Assembly (NCBI GenBank): GCA_947628195.1
Contig: CANQZB010000018.1
Span: forward strand, 1-12,281
Direction of reading: 5' to 3'
Length of the DNA: 12,281 bases
Source of the DNA: an uncultured Clostridia bacterium
GTDB taxonomy: Bacteria > Bacillota > Clostridia > Christensenellales > UBA1242
Shown here: positions 1 through 6,086 of the stretch, one piece after another
How positions within the stretch are numbered: position 1 is the stretch's first letter
Layout of the letters: each line of letters starts with the position of its first letter
Program-made: the position numbers and the translations under genes
Notes under the pieces: generated by a model
Told to the model about the DNA's origin: nothing
What the model saw: the letters and a program-made list of their open reading frames with translations, nothing else
Databases searched by the model: none

Positions 1-1
1 C

Positions 2-85
2 GCAGATATTCTTGTTAGTGGAGCTTATATTTATAACAACGATACCTTTGAAGCAATACAAAATCTTAAAGGGAAAGCTAATTAA
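2..85 (+). CDS. rpe: C-terminal end of probable ribulose-phosphate 3-epimerase (partial)
   Basis: The first 27 codons read ADILVSGAYIYNN followed by DTFEAIQNLKGKAN and a TAA stop. This resembles the last beta-alpha unit of ribulose-phosphate 3-epimerase, where a GAD-x-x-V-[AS]-G-S-x-[IV]-F phosphate-binding segment is followed by a helix of the form AI..L. The enzyme interconverts ribulose 5-phosphate and xylulose 5-phosphate in the cytosolic pentose phosphate pathway. The rest of the gene lies upstream of the window. Its stop overlaps the next start as TAATG, so it is probably translationally coupled to rsmE. With only 27 residues visible, another TIM-barrel enzyme that uses the same phosphate-binding loop remains possible. 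Confidence 0.6.
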   Translation, partial: ADILVSGAYIYNNDTFEAIQNLKGKAN

Positions 86-774
86 TGGATGATAGATTTT
101 ATTTTGAACAGATAGAAAAAGATAAAGTTAAATTTACAGGTCAAGAAGCACAGCATATTTCTAAAGTAAGGCGCAAGCAAATTGGCGATGAAATTATGGG
201 CTTTTGCGGAGACGGTTTCGATTATAAACTTAAAATAGATGCTATATCAAAAAATGAAGTGGTGTCAACGTTAATTTCCAAGCAAAAAAACAAAGCATTT
301 AAAGAAAACAAAATTGTTGTGTATTTGGCCATTTTAAAAAATGAAGCCTTGCAAAAGGCCATAGATAATTTGGCGGAATTAAATGTTAGTGAAGTAAAAT
401 TGTTTAAATCGGACTATTCTGTTGCAATTATTGACGATAAAAAGCTTCAAAAGCTTAATAACATATCAATTCAGGCAAGTAAACAATGTGAGCGCGCAGA
501 TATTATGAAAATCAGCCTTATAAATAAAGCGGAAATAAAATATGATATAAATTGTGAAAATTGTTTTTTTGCCTATGAAAATTCTAACAAAAAGTTATCA
601 AGTTTTAATGGCAGTTTTGCAGTAATAATAGGCCCAGAAGGCGGCTTTTCAAACAATGAAGTTGGCTATTTTTCTTCATTCGCCCGCGAAATAAGCTTGG
701 GCAAAACAATTTTGCGTGCAGAAACTGCTTGCATAACTGCGGTTAGCAGTTTAAAGGCGGTGAGCCAATGTTAG
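85..774 (+). CDS. rsmE: 16S rRNA (uracil1498-N3)-methyltransferase RsmE
   Basis: This 229-residue protein is a normal-length RsmE, a SPOUT-class methyltransferase. The family uses S-adenosylmethionine to methylate N3 of U1498 in helix 44 of 16S rRNA on the assembled 30S subunit. The N-terminal PUA-like part carries the H..KVRR segment (residues 24-30). The C-terminal trefoil-knot domain carries the family signatures QASKQCERAD (about 130-139), IGPEGGFS..E (about 183-193) and LGKTILRAETA (about 205-215), which form the cofactor pocket. The start ATG overlaps the upstream stop (TAATG), with an AAAGGG element about 9 nt before it. The stop overlaps the start of mtaB by 7 nt. The region around residues 140-170, between the conserved motifs, is rich in Asn and Lys, as expected in a low-GC genome. 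Confidence 0.93.
   Translation: MDDRFYFEQIEKDKVKFTGQEAQHISKVRRKQIGDEIMGFCGDGFDYKLKIDAISKNEVVSTLISKQKNKAFKENKIVVYLAILKNEALQKAIDNLAELNVSEVKLFKSDYSVAIIDDKKLQKLNNISIQASKQCERADIMKISLINKAEIKYDINCENCFFAYENSNKKLSSFNGSFAVIIGPEGGFSNNEVGYFSSFAREISLGKTILRAETACITAVSSLKAVSQC
756..763 (+). promoter_or_regulatory. Ribosome-binding site of mtaB inside rsmE
   Basis: GGCGGTGA, one base from the ideal GGAGGTGA, lies within the last codons of rsmE and ends 4 nt before the ATG at 768. It supports that start and shows that mtaB is translated from the same message while rsmE is still being terminated. Confidence 0.7.
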
Positions 775-2012
775 CAAGTGTTGTAACGCTTGGTTGTAAA
801 GTTAATGAATATGAAAGCCAATCAATTTTAAGCCAATTAAAAGAGGCCGGCTATGAAATCTGCGAAGGCCTGGTTAAAGCGGATGTTTATGTGCTAAACA
901 GTTGTGCGGTAACAAATATGGCGGAGCATAAATCCCGCCAAATGTTAACAAAAATTTTAAAACTTAACCCAAACGCCAAAATTTTTGTTTGCGGTTGCGC
1001 GGTGCAAAATAACCCGGCGCAATTTTTAAAAAATCCTAATGTTTTTGCGCTTGTTGGCAATGCGGGTAAGGAAGATATTCTTAAATTTATAAACAAACAG
1101 AATAAGGTTTTGCCAGATTTAGTTCACACAAAATATGTAAACACCGCCCGCCCAATAAAAACCCGCACAAGGCAGTATATTAAAATTCAAGATGGGTGCG
1201 ACTATTTTTGCACCTATTGTTTAATTCCTTATGTGCGTGGGCGAAGTAGAAGTAGGGATATGGCAGATATTATTGACGAAATTAAAAACACCAACGCAAA
1301 CGAAATTGTTTTAACCGGCATAAACATGACCGATTACAAACAAAACAACAAACCCGCTTTAAAAGAACTGATTAAAGAGGTGGACAAATTAAACGTAAGG
1401 TTTAGAATTTCCTCTATAGAATGCATGGCGCTAGATGATGATATGCTTCAAATATTAAAAAATGCAAAAAATTTCTGCCCGCATTTCCATATAAGCCTAC
1501 AATCCGCTTGTAACGAAACTTTAAAACGAATGAATAGGCATTACACCATAGAAAAATTTATGGAAATTGTAAAAAATATAAAAAATAATTTCCCAAATGC
1601 GTCAGTTTCCACCGATATAATTGTTGGCTTTGTTGGCGAAACCGAGCAAGAATTTAAAACAACTCTATCAAATTTAAAGAAAATTGAATTTAGTTTTATG
1701 CACATTTTCCCTTATAGCGAGCGCGCCGGCACATCAGCAAGCAAAATGGATGGCAAAATTGATAAATCCACTAAAAAAGCAAGGGAAGCCGAACTTATAA
1801 AATTAAACACTCAATTTAAAACTAAATTTTACAATAAAAACAAAAACACCACGCATAAAGTGCTTGTTGAACTTTATGAAAATGGCTATTCTTGCGGATA
1901 TACAGAAAATTACATTTACACTTACATCAAAGGCAAAATTAAGTCTGGCGAAATTGTAGATGTTATGCTTAAAGAAACATATAAAGAAGGTATGCTTGGC
2001 GAAATATGTTAA
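768..2012 (+). CDS. mtaB: tRNA (t6A37)-methylthiotransferase MtaB
   Basis: This 414-residue radical-SAM methylthiotransferase belongs to the MiaB/RimO/MtaB family. MtaB converts t6A37 to ms2t6A37 in tRNAs that read ANN codons. The N-terminal UPF0004 domain has the three cysteines expected to hold one [4Fe-4S] cluster: C10 in TLGCKVN, C46 in LNSCAVTN, and C75 or C77 in FVCGCAV. The radical-SAM cluster motif C-x3-C-x2-C is at C144, C148 and C151 (DGCDYFCTYCLIPYVRGR). HISLQSACNETLKRMNR and TDIIVGFVGETEQEF are further family segments. A short C-terminal TRAM-like stretch (about 355-414) would contact tRNA. TLGCKVN..E with GRSRSR points to MtaB rather than MiaB or RimO. The start sits inside rsmE behind a good ribosome-binding site. 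I see no terminator after the stop, only the promoter of the next gene. Confidence 0.92.
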   Translation: MLASVVTLGCKVNEYESQSILSQLKEAGYEICEGLVKADVYVLNSCAVTNMAEHKSRQMLTKILKLNPNAKIFVCGCAVQNNPAQFLKNPNVFALVGNAGKEDILKFINKQNKVLPDLVHTKYVNTARPIKTRTRQYIKIQDGCDYFCTYCLIPYVRGRSRSRDMADIIDEIKNTNANEIVLTGINMTDYKQNNKPALKELIKEVDKLNVRFRISSIECMALDDDMLQILKNAKNFCPHFHISLQSACNETLKRMNRHYTIEKFMEIVKNIKNNFPNASVSTDIIVGFVGETEQEFKTTLSNLKKIEFSFMHIFPYSERAGTSASKMDGKIDKSTKKAREAELIKLNTQFKTKFYNKNKNTTHKVLVELYENGYSCGYTENYIYTYIKGKIKSGEIVDVMLKETYKEGMLGEIC

Positions 2013-2018
2013 AATGCT

Positions 2019-2046
2019 TTTACATAAATTGAATTTGTGATATAAT
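2019..2046 (+). promoter_or_regulatory. Promoter of the HIT-family gene
   Basis: TTTACA (2019-2024) and a perfect TATAAT (2041-2046) are separated by 16 nt. They lie wholly in the 50-nt gap after mtaB. Transcription would start around 2053, at or just beside the GAGGTGA ribosome-binding site, which leaves a very short leader. The HIT gene can therefore be transcribed separately from rsmE-mtaB, although readthrough from upstream is also possible. Confidence 0.65.
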
Positions 2047-2062
2047 AAATTAGAGGTGAAGT

Positions 2063-2398
2063 ATGGAAAATTGTGTATTTTGTAAAATTATAAAAGGTGA
2101 ACTGCCTAGCACAAAACTTTATGAGGATAAGGATTTTATTATAATTAAAGATATAAATCCGTCCGCAAAAGTGCATTTGTTGGCAATCCCTAAAAACCAC
2201 GTTCCATATATAGATATGATGACAAGCGAGGGCACAACCTTACTTGGCAATATTTTGTTAAAAATATCCAAAATGCAAGAAGAACTTGGCATAACAGAAG
2301 GCTACCGCCTAGTAATAAATCAAGGTGAAAATGGCGGGCAAACTGTAAACCACATTCATATTCACATTTTGGGTGGCGAAAAACTTAAAGATATGTAA
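2063..2398 (+). CDS. hinT: HIT-family purine nucleotide-binding protein (HinT-like)
   Basis: This 111-residue protein is a typical bacterial Hint-type histidine triad protein. Members are cytosolic homodimers that hydrolyse adenosine phosphoramidates and related nucleotide conjugates; the cellular role in bacteria is not settled. The N terminus has the CVFCKIIKGELPS segment with C4 and C7, which bind zinc together with histidines in some members. KVHLLAIPKNH (residues 37-46) is the central strand. The catalytic triad H-x-H-x-H is at H97, H99 and H101 in QTVNHIHIHILGG. Family members often have a Phe or Tyr where this protein has N96, a minor variation. The ribosome-binding site GAGGTGA (2053-2059) precedes the ATG by 3 nt. 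A hinT gene after mtaB and close to rpsU is a common arrangement in clostridia. Confidence 0.93.
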   Translation: MENCVFCKIIKGELPSTKLYEDKDFIIIKDINPSAKVHLLAIPKNHVPYIDMMTSEGTTLLGNILLKISKMQEELGITEGYRLVINQGENGGQTVNHIHIHILGGEKLKDM

Positions 2399-2422
2399 AA
2401 AACCACGTTACGTGGTTTTTTT
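2397..2422. terminator. Bidirectional hairpin terminator between convergent genes
   Basis: An 11-bp perfect stem (arms 2397-2407 and 2411-2421) has a CCACG/CGTGG core, a 3-nt loop and an A-tract on the left matched by a T-tract (2416-2422) on the right. Because both sides carry the needed run, it can stop transcription of the HIT gene on the + strand and of the facing gene on the - strand. It begins at the A of the HIT gene's stop codon and touches the stop codon of the opposing gene. Confidence 0.88.
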
Positions 2423-3383
2423 ATACATTAATTTGGTTTTCTTTGCTTAACAATGTTAAATCCGGCTTTAACATCGGCACATTGAACAATTTGCCAATTT
2501 GTAAAGCCATTTCTTGTTCTTCCGCCGTTTCAACTCCGCTTGCAATTATGCCAACAATGTATTTTGATGGAATGCCCGCAGGAATTGCTACCCAAGTTTG
2601 TTCTTTTTGTGCAACATATTTTGCATTTGAACTCCATTCTAACAAACTTTCTAAAAGTTGTTTTTCTTGTTCGGTATATTTATCTAATTCATTTTTTGCT
2701 TTGTTTCTGCAATATTGAAAAATATCTAACCGCATAAGTTGTTTCATATCTTTACAACCTGCGTCAACAATAAATGTTAATTGTTTGCCCTCGGCATTTT
2801 CTTTTGGTTGTAAACCCCTAGATTTTGTAAAACTACAACAAAACCTATCTTCACGCCTATGTTCTAGTTTGCCAAACCACTCACTTGCCAACAATCCTAA
2901 TTTGTGCCTAGATATCATACTATCCATTTCTGTTGGGAAGGGCACCGTGTGCAAAAGCAATTTTCTAACTTCAAAATCCGCCATATCATCATCAAAATAA
3001 ATAGGTTCGGGTTTTTCGCCTTTTTGTGCTGTTTTAAAAATTTCTTCAATTTTAGATAGTGTCTGCTTAAATTTCTCTTGTTTTTGCTTTATATACAATT
3101 TAACTTTGTTTTGTGTTTCACTATCTAAAAAACCAAACATTTTGCGTAGATATTCACTTCTAGTAGCATTTTCTGCTTCATCTGTTTTTTCCCACTTTAA
3201 AAACTCTGGGTTTTTAGAAATTATGGCAATATGATTATTTGCTTGCAAAGCTTCGGCAAGAATGTCGGCATCATCAAAAATGTTTTGAATTGTGCCTTGA
3301 TATTCAAAGTGGGACAGATCTTCATCTTTATGTAAAAACTGATTTTGACCTAAATTGTTTCCTTTCCCTATAGTATAAGTCAT
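2421..3383 (-). CDS. Protein of unknown function, possibly ADP-ribosyltransferase-like
   Basis: I do not recognise this 320-residue protein. It has no signal peptide or membrane segment and looks cytosolic. A charged helical region (about 90-122) separates an N-terminal part from a more structured C-terminal part. LLLHTVPFP (142-150), an I..HKLGLLASEWFG segment (157-171), RFCCSF (180-185) and KEQTWVAIPAGIPSKYI (260-276) occur in that order. This order loosely recalls ADP-ribosyltransferase-fold proteins: a His near a first strand, a 'GLLAS' turn, a Ser/Thr strand and a late Glu (E261) before an IP..YI segment. That is inference only. I placed the start at the ATG at 3383 because GGAG lies 6 nt before it. 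An in-frame TTG at 3428 falls inside the -35 box, and the ATG at 3395 lacks a ribosome-binding site. It is the only gene on this strand. Confidence 0.75.
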   Translation of the reverse strand: MTYTIGKGNNLGQNQFLHKDEDLSHFEYQGTIQNIFDDADILAEALQANNHIAIISKNPEFLKWEKTDEAENATRSEYLRKMFGFLDSETQNKVKLYIKQKQEKFKQTLSKIEEIFKTAQKGEKPEPIYFDDDMADFEVRKLLLHTVPFPTEMDSMISRHKLGLLASEWFGKLEHRREDRFCCSFTKSRGLQPKENAEGKQLTFIVDAGCKDMKQLMRLDIFQYCRNKAKNELDKYTEQEKQLLESLLEWSSNAKYVAQKEQTWVAIPAGIPSKYIVGIIASGVETAEEQEMALQIGKLFNVPMLKPDLTLLSKENQINV

Positions 3384-3389
3384 TTCTTT

Positions 3390-3393
3390 CTCC
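3390..3393 (-). promoter_or_regulatory. Ribosome-binding site deciding the start of the minus-strand gene
   Basis: GGAG (minus strand) followed by six bases and ATG at 3383. It favours this start over the in-frame ATG at 3395 and the TTG at 3428, neither of which has such a site. Confidence 0.6.
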
Positions 3394-3399
3394 ATAATA

Positions 3400-3428
3400 A
3401 GTTTAACAAATGAACTAAAAAATGTCAA
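3400..3428 (-). promoter_or_regulatory. Promoter of the minus-strand gene
   Basis: On the minus strand a perfect TTGACA (3428-3423) is followed after 17 nt by TAAACT (3405-3400), which matches the -10 consensus at four of six positions. Transcription would begin about 3393, giving a leader of roughly 10 nt that contains the GGAG. The promoter is back to back with that of rpsU. Confidence 0.55.
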
Positions 3429-3454
3429 CTTTTTTATAAATTTTTAAAAAGTGG

Positions 3455-3483
3455 TTGACAATGCCGATTTTTTTGTGTATAAT
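3455..3483 (+). promoter_or_regulatory. Full-consensus promoter of rpsU
   Basis: TTGACA (3455-3460) and TATAAT (3478-3483) with an ideal 17-nt spacer. Both hexamers match the housekeeping sigma factor consensus perfectly, as expected for a highly expressed ribosomal protein gene. The start point would be near 3490, giving a leader of about 28 nt. Confidence 0.88.
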
Positions 3484-3506
3484 AGTTTAGAATTTTAAAT
3501 AAAAGT

Positions 3507-3512
3507 GGGTGA
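3507..3512 (+). promoter_or_regulatory. Ribosome-binding site deciding the TTG start of rpsU
   Basis: GGGTGA, part of the ideal AGGAGGTGA, ends 5 nt before the TTG at 3518. It overlaps the in-frame GTG at 3509, so that GTG cannot use it as a start signal. Confidence 0.6.
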
Positions 3513-3517
3513 ATAAG

Positions 3518-3706
3518 TTGACAACAGTTAAATGTGGCGAAAATGAGTCTATTGACAGCGCATTAAAACGTTTTAAACGCAAATGTCAAAAAGACGGCAT
3601 AATTGGCGACCTTAAAAAGAAAACTGAATACGTTAAGCCAAGCGTTGCTAGGAAGGAAAAATCTAAAGTTGCACGCAAACGTGCAATGAAACGCAGTAAA
3701 TATTAA
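3518..3706 (+). CDS. rpsU: 30S ribosomal protein S21
   Basis: This 62-residue basic protein is S21 of the small ribosomal subunit, which sits near the 3' end of 16S rRNA and helps mRNA engagement. The signature NESIDSALKRFKRKC (about 9-23) is clear, and the C terminus is a Lys/Arg-rich tail (ARKEKSKVARKRAMKRSKY). I chose the TTG at 3518 as start because GGGTGA (3507-3512) lies 5 nt before it and the product then begins MTTVKCGENES, as in relatives. The GTG at 3509 would overlap that site and add three residues. A strong promoter lies upstream and a terminator immediately downstream, so it is probably transcribed alone. A perfect 7-bp inverted repeat (3669-3686) lies in the coding region. Confidence 0.92.
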   Translation: MTTVKCGENESIDSALKRFKRKCQKDGIIGDLKKKTEYVKPSVARKEKSKVARKRAMKRSKY

Positions 3707-3708
3707 AC

Positions 3709-3730
3709 CACTAGTTCGCTAGTGTTTTTT
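3709..3730 (+). terminator. Terminator of rpsU
   Basis: A 6-bp stem CACTAG/CTAGTG (3709-3714 with 3719-3724) closed by a TTCG tetraloop and followed by six T's, an A and six more T's. It begins two bases after the rpsU stop codon. Confidence 0.85.
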
Positions 3731-3742
3731 ATTTTTTAAAAC

Positions 3743-3785
3743 TTAATTTGAAAGAGAGAAAATCAAATTAATTTATATTAATTTG
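3743..3785. repeat. Three-armed AT-rich inverted repeat upstream of pcrA
   Basis: Three copies of one 8-9 base word alternate in orientation: TTAATTTG (3743-3750), CAAATTAAT (3764-3772) and ATTAATTTG (3777-3785). The last two form a perfect 9-bp palindrome with a TTAT loop. The first two form an 8-bp stem with a 13-nt purine-rich loop. The two pairings exclude each other. The block lies between the rpsU terminator and the pcrA promoter, centred roughly 55 bp before the predicted pcrA start point. It could be an operator, a promoter-proximal AT element or a chance result of AT-rich composition. Confidence 0.6.
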
Positions 3786-3814
3786 GCAAAACATTTTCTT
3801 TTTTTTAATCGTTT

Positions 3815-3823
3815 TGGTATAAT
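3815..3823 (+). promoter_or_regulatory. Extended -10 promoter of pcrA
   Basis: TGGTATAAT fits the extended -10 form (TG-n-TATAAT). The -35 region is poor: only T-rich sequence lies about 17 nt upstream, which is typical of promoters that rely on the TG extension. The -10 box ends 6 nt before the pcrA ATG, so the predicted start point falls on or next to the A of the start codon. Confidence 0.6.
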
Positions 3824-3829
3824 TAAATT

Positions 3830-6085
3830 ATGGATTACAAAAGTCTACTTAACAGCGAACAATATGAGGCTGTAATATGCAGTGAAGGTCCTGTTTTGGT
3901 CAGTGCGGGGGCGGGCAGTGGCAAAACGCGTTTGCTTACCTACCGCATAGCGTATCTTATAACAGAATGCCATGTGCCAGCGCAAAAAATTCTTGCCATA
4001 ACTTTCACAAATAAAGCCGCAGCAGAAATGAAAGAACGCATAATAAAAATTGCCACAGATGGCGACCTAGTTACCGTTTGCACCTTTCATAGTTTTTGCG
4101 CACGCATGTTAAGGACTTATGCAAGTTTTATCCCCGGTTATAAAGAAAATTTTACAATTTTTAGTGAAACTGACACGGCTAAAATATTTAAAGACTTGTT
4201 CAAACAGATGCAAATTGATGATGAAAACACCAAAAACAATTTTAAGCACAACATTTCAACCATAAAAAATGAAAATATGACTCTTGAACAGTTTACGCAT
4301 ATTTATAACTATGATAGGTCTATGGGCGAGTTTGAAAAATTTTATAAACTTTATCAGGCAGAACTGGTTAAGAATAACGCCATGGATTTTGATGATTTGC
4401 TTGTAAATTTTTACAATTTGATTGCAACAAATGAAGAAGTTTTAACCAGCATTCAAAATAAATACTCATATTTTAATGTGGACGAATTTCAAGATACAAA
4501 CAGCCTGCAATACGACATTGTTAAATTGCTGGCAAGCAAAACTCGAAATATATTAATTGTTGGAGATGAAGACCAATCCATTTACGGCTGGCGAGGTGCT
4601 AATATTGATAACATTTTTCAATTTACGCGCGATTTTCGAGATGCAAAAGTTTTTAAGTTAGAGCAAAATTATAGAAGCACAAAAAAGATACTAGATAGGG
4701 CAAATCTTATAATAAAGCAAAACAAAAATAGGCTAGATAAAAAATTGTTTACAGAAAACGATGCCGGAGCGGACGTGTTTTATTACCCGGCACTTAATGA
4801 AACAGACGAGGCGGATTTTGTTGTAAGGAGCATTATTACCAAGCACAATCAAGGCGTGCCTTATCATGAAATGGCAATTCTGATGAGGGTAAATGCCCTG
4901 TCTAGGGCGTTTGAAGAAAAGCTTTTAACCTATAATATTCCGCATATAATGTACAACGGCTTTAAATTTTTTGAACGTGCAGAAATTAAAAATGTTTTAG
5001 CATATTTAACCGCTATTGTAAATCCAAGCGATGATGTTAGTTTTTTAAGAATAATAAACTTCCCTAAACGCGGAATTGGCGAAACAAGCATAGATAAGTT
5101 ACGTGAAATTGCAATGTCTAGCAAACGCTCTGTTAAAGATGTTGTAATGAATTATGAATATGAAGTTTTGCCAAAGGCGTTGAAGGACAAAATTAAGCCG
5201 TTGAAAGAGGTTTTATCCGCACTTGAAGCCGAAATAAACAATTTTGGCATATATGAATTTTTTACATATATGCTGAAAGAAACCAATATATTAAATTCTT
5301 TTGATAAAGATAACGAACAAGATTACGAGCGAATTTTAAACATCAACTCACTTGTAAACTCTGTTAGGGAATTTGAAGAAAATAACCCCAATGCAACTAT
5401 TATAGACTATTTGCAAAATGTAACGCTTTCTGCACAAATGGATATGGATGACGGAAAGGGCGTTGTAATTGCAACAGTGCATGGCGCAAAAGGGCTTGAA
5501 TTTGACAATGTTTATGTGGTTGGCTGTGAAGAAAAGATTTTTCCAATTTCGCGTGAAGATAATGACGATTTGGAAGAAGAGCGTAGGCTAATGTATGTTG
5601 CAATAACGCGTGCAAAAAAGGAATTAGTATTAACTTCCAGTTCACAACGTTTTATGTACGGGAAACGGGAATATAGCGTAAAATCGCGGTTTTTATATGA
5701 ACTAGATTTAGTTCATGAGCGGGAAAGGCAAATAAATTCTGGCTTTTCATCATATAATAATTACAATAAATTTCAAACAAAATCTGCTATGGATTATGGA
5801 TATAGCGGATATAATAAAAATTACAATGGAGATAGTATGAACACAATTCAATCAAATAATAATCAATCTTTTAATTACACTTTTAGCAAAAACACTGTGG
5901 AAAAGAAAAGTGTAGATTTTTCCAAAATAAAATTAGGTGCAAAAGTAACTCACCCAAAATTTGGGGATGGCGTTATAAGTGAAATCAGCAATAACAGCAG
6001 TAATCACACTGTAAAAATTAAGTTTGATACTGTTGGCGAAAAGATGATTAGTCTTGATTACGCACCTATTGAATTTAAGGAGTAA
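3830..6085 (+). CDS. pcrA: ATP-dependent DNA helicase PcrA/UvrD
   Basis: This 751-residue superfamily 1A helicase is of normal family length. PcrA unwinds DNA 3' to 5' in nucleotide-excision and mismatch repair, plasmid replication and clearing of RecA or stalled complexes. The motifs appear in order: Walker A AGAGSGKT (26-33), ITFTNKAAAEM (57-67), Walker B DEFQDTN (about 217), GDEDQSIYGWRGAN (about 245-258), EQNYRST, TVHGAKGLEFDNVYV (about 549) and EEERRLMYVAITRAKK (about 583). A low-complexity Asn/Tyr/Ser linker (about 640-695) leads to a C-terminal Tudor-like domain (LGAKVTHPKFGDGVI), the part that binds RNA polymerase in Bacillus PcrA. An in-frame TAA just two codons upstream and the family N terminus fix the start at 3830. 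No ribosome-binding site is present. ligA follows after one base. Confidence 0.96.
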   Translation: MDYKSLLNSEQYEAVICSEGPVLVSAGAGSGKTRLLTYRIAYLITECHVPAQKILAITFTNKAAAEMKERIIKIATDGDLVTVCTFHSFCARMLRTYASFIPGYKENFTIFSETDTAKIFKDLFKQMQIDDENTKNNFKHNISTIKNENMTLEQFTHIYNYDRSMGEFEKFYKLYQAELVKNNAMDFDDLLVNFYNLIATNEEVLTSIQNKYSYFNVDEFQDTNSLQYDIVKLLASKTRNILIVGDEDQSIYGWRGANIDNIFQFTRDFRDAKVFKLEQNYRSTKKILDRANLIIKQNKNRLDKKLFTENDAGADVFYYPALNETDEADFVVRSIITKHNQGVPYHEMAILMRVNALSRAFEEKLLTYNIPHIMYNGFKFFERAEIKNVLAYLTAIVNPSDDVSFLRIINFPKRGIGETSIDKLREIAMSSKRSVKDVVMNYEYEVLPKALKDKIKPLKEVLSALEAEINNFGIYEFFTYMLKETNILNSFDKDNEQDYERILNINSLVNSVREFEENNPNATIIDYLQNVTLSAQMDMDDGKGVVIATVHGAKGLEFDNVYVVGCEEKIFPISREDNDDLEEERRLMYVAITRAKKELVLTSSSQRFMYGKREYSVKSRFLYELDLVHERERQINSGFSSYNNYNKFQTKSAMDYGYSGYNKNYNGDSMNTIQSNNNQSFNYTFSKNTVEKKSVDFSKIKLGAKVTHPKFGDGVISEISNNSSNHTVKIKFDTVGEKMISLDYAPIEFKE
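6077..6082 (+). promoter_or_regulatory. Ribosome-binding site deciding the ligA start
   Basis: AAGGAG abuts the pcrA stop codon and ends 4 nt before the ATG at 6087. It selects this ATG over a TTG at 6054, which would lie inside pcrA without a ribosome-binding site. Confidence 0.8.
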
Positions 6086-6086
6086 A

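Noticed and set aside
3384..3428. Longer N terminus for the minus-strand gene, from TTG 3428 or ATG 3395
   Set aside because: The TTG is part of the predicted -35 box and the ATG lies at or before the predicted transcription start; only the ATG at 3383 has a spaced GGAG.
3743..3829. SOS (LexA) box upstream of pcrA
   Set aside because: I looked for GAAC-N4-GTTC-type sites in the gap and found none.
6054..6086. Earlier TTG start for ligA, adding 11 residues
   Set aside because: It lies inside pcrA with no ribosome-binding site, while AAGGAG precedes the ATG at 6087 and the family N terminus begins there.
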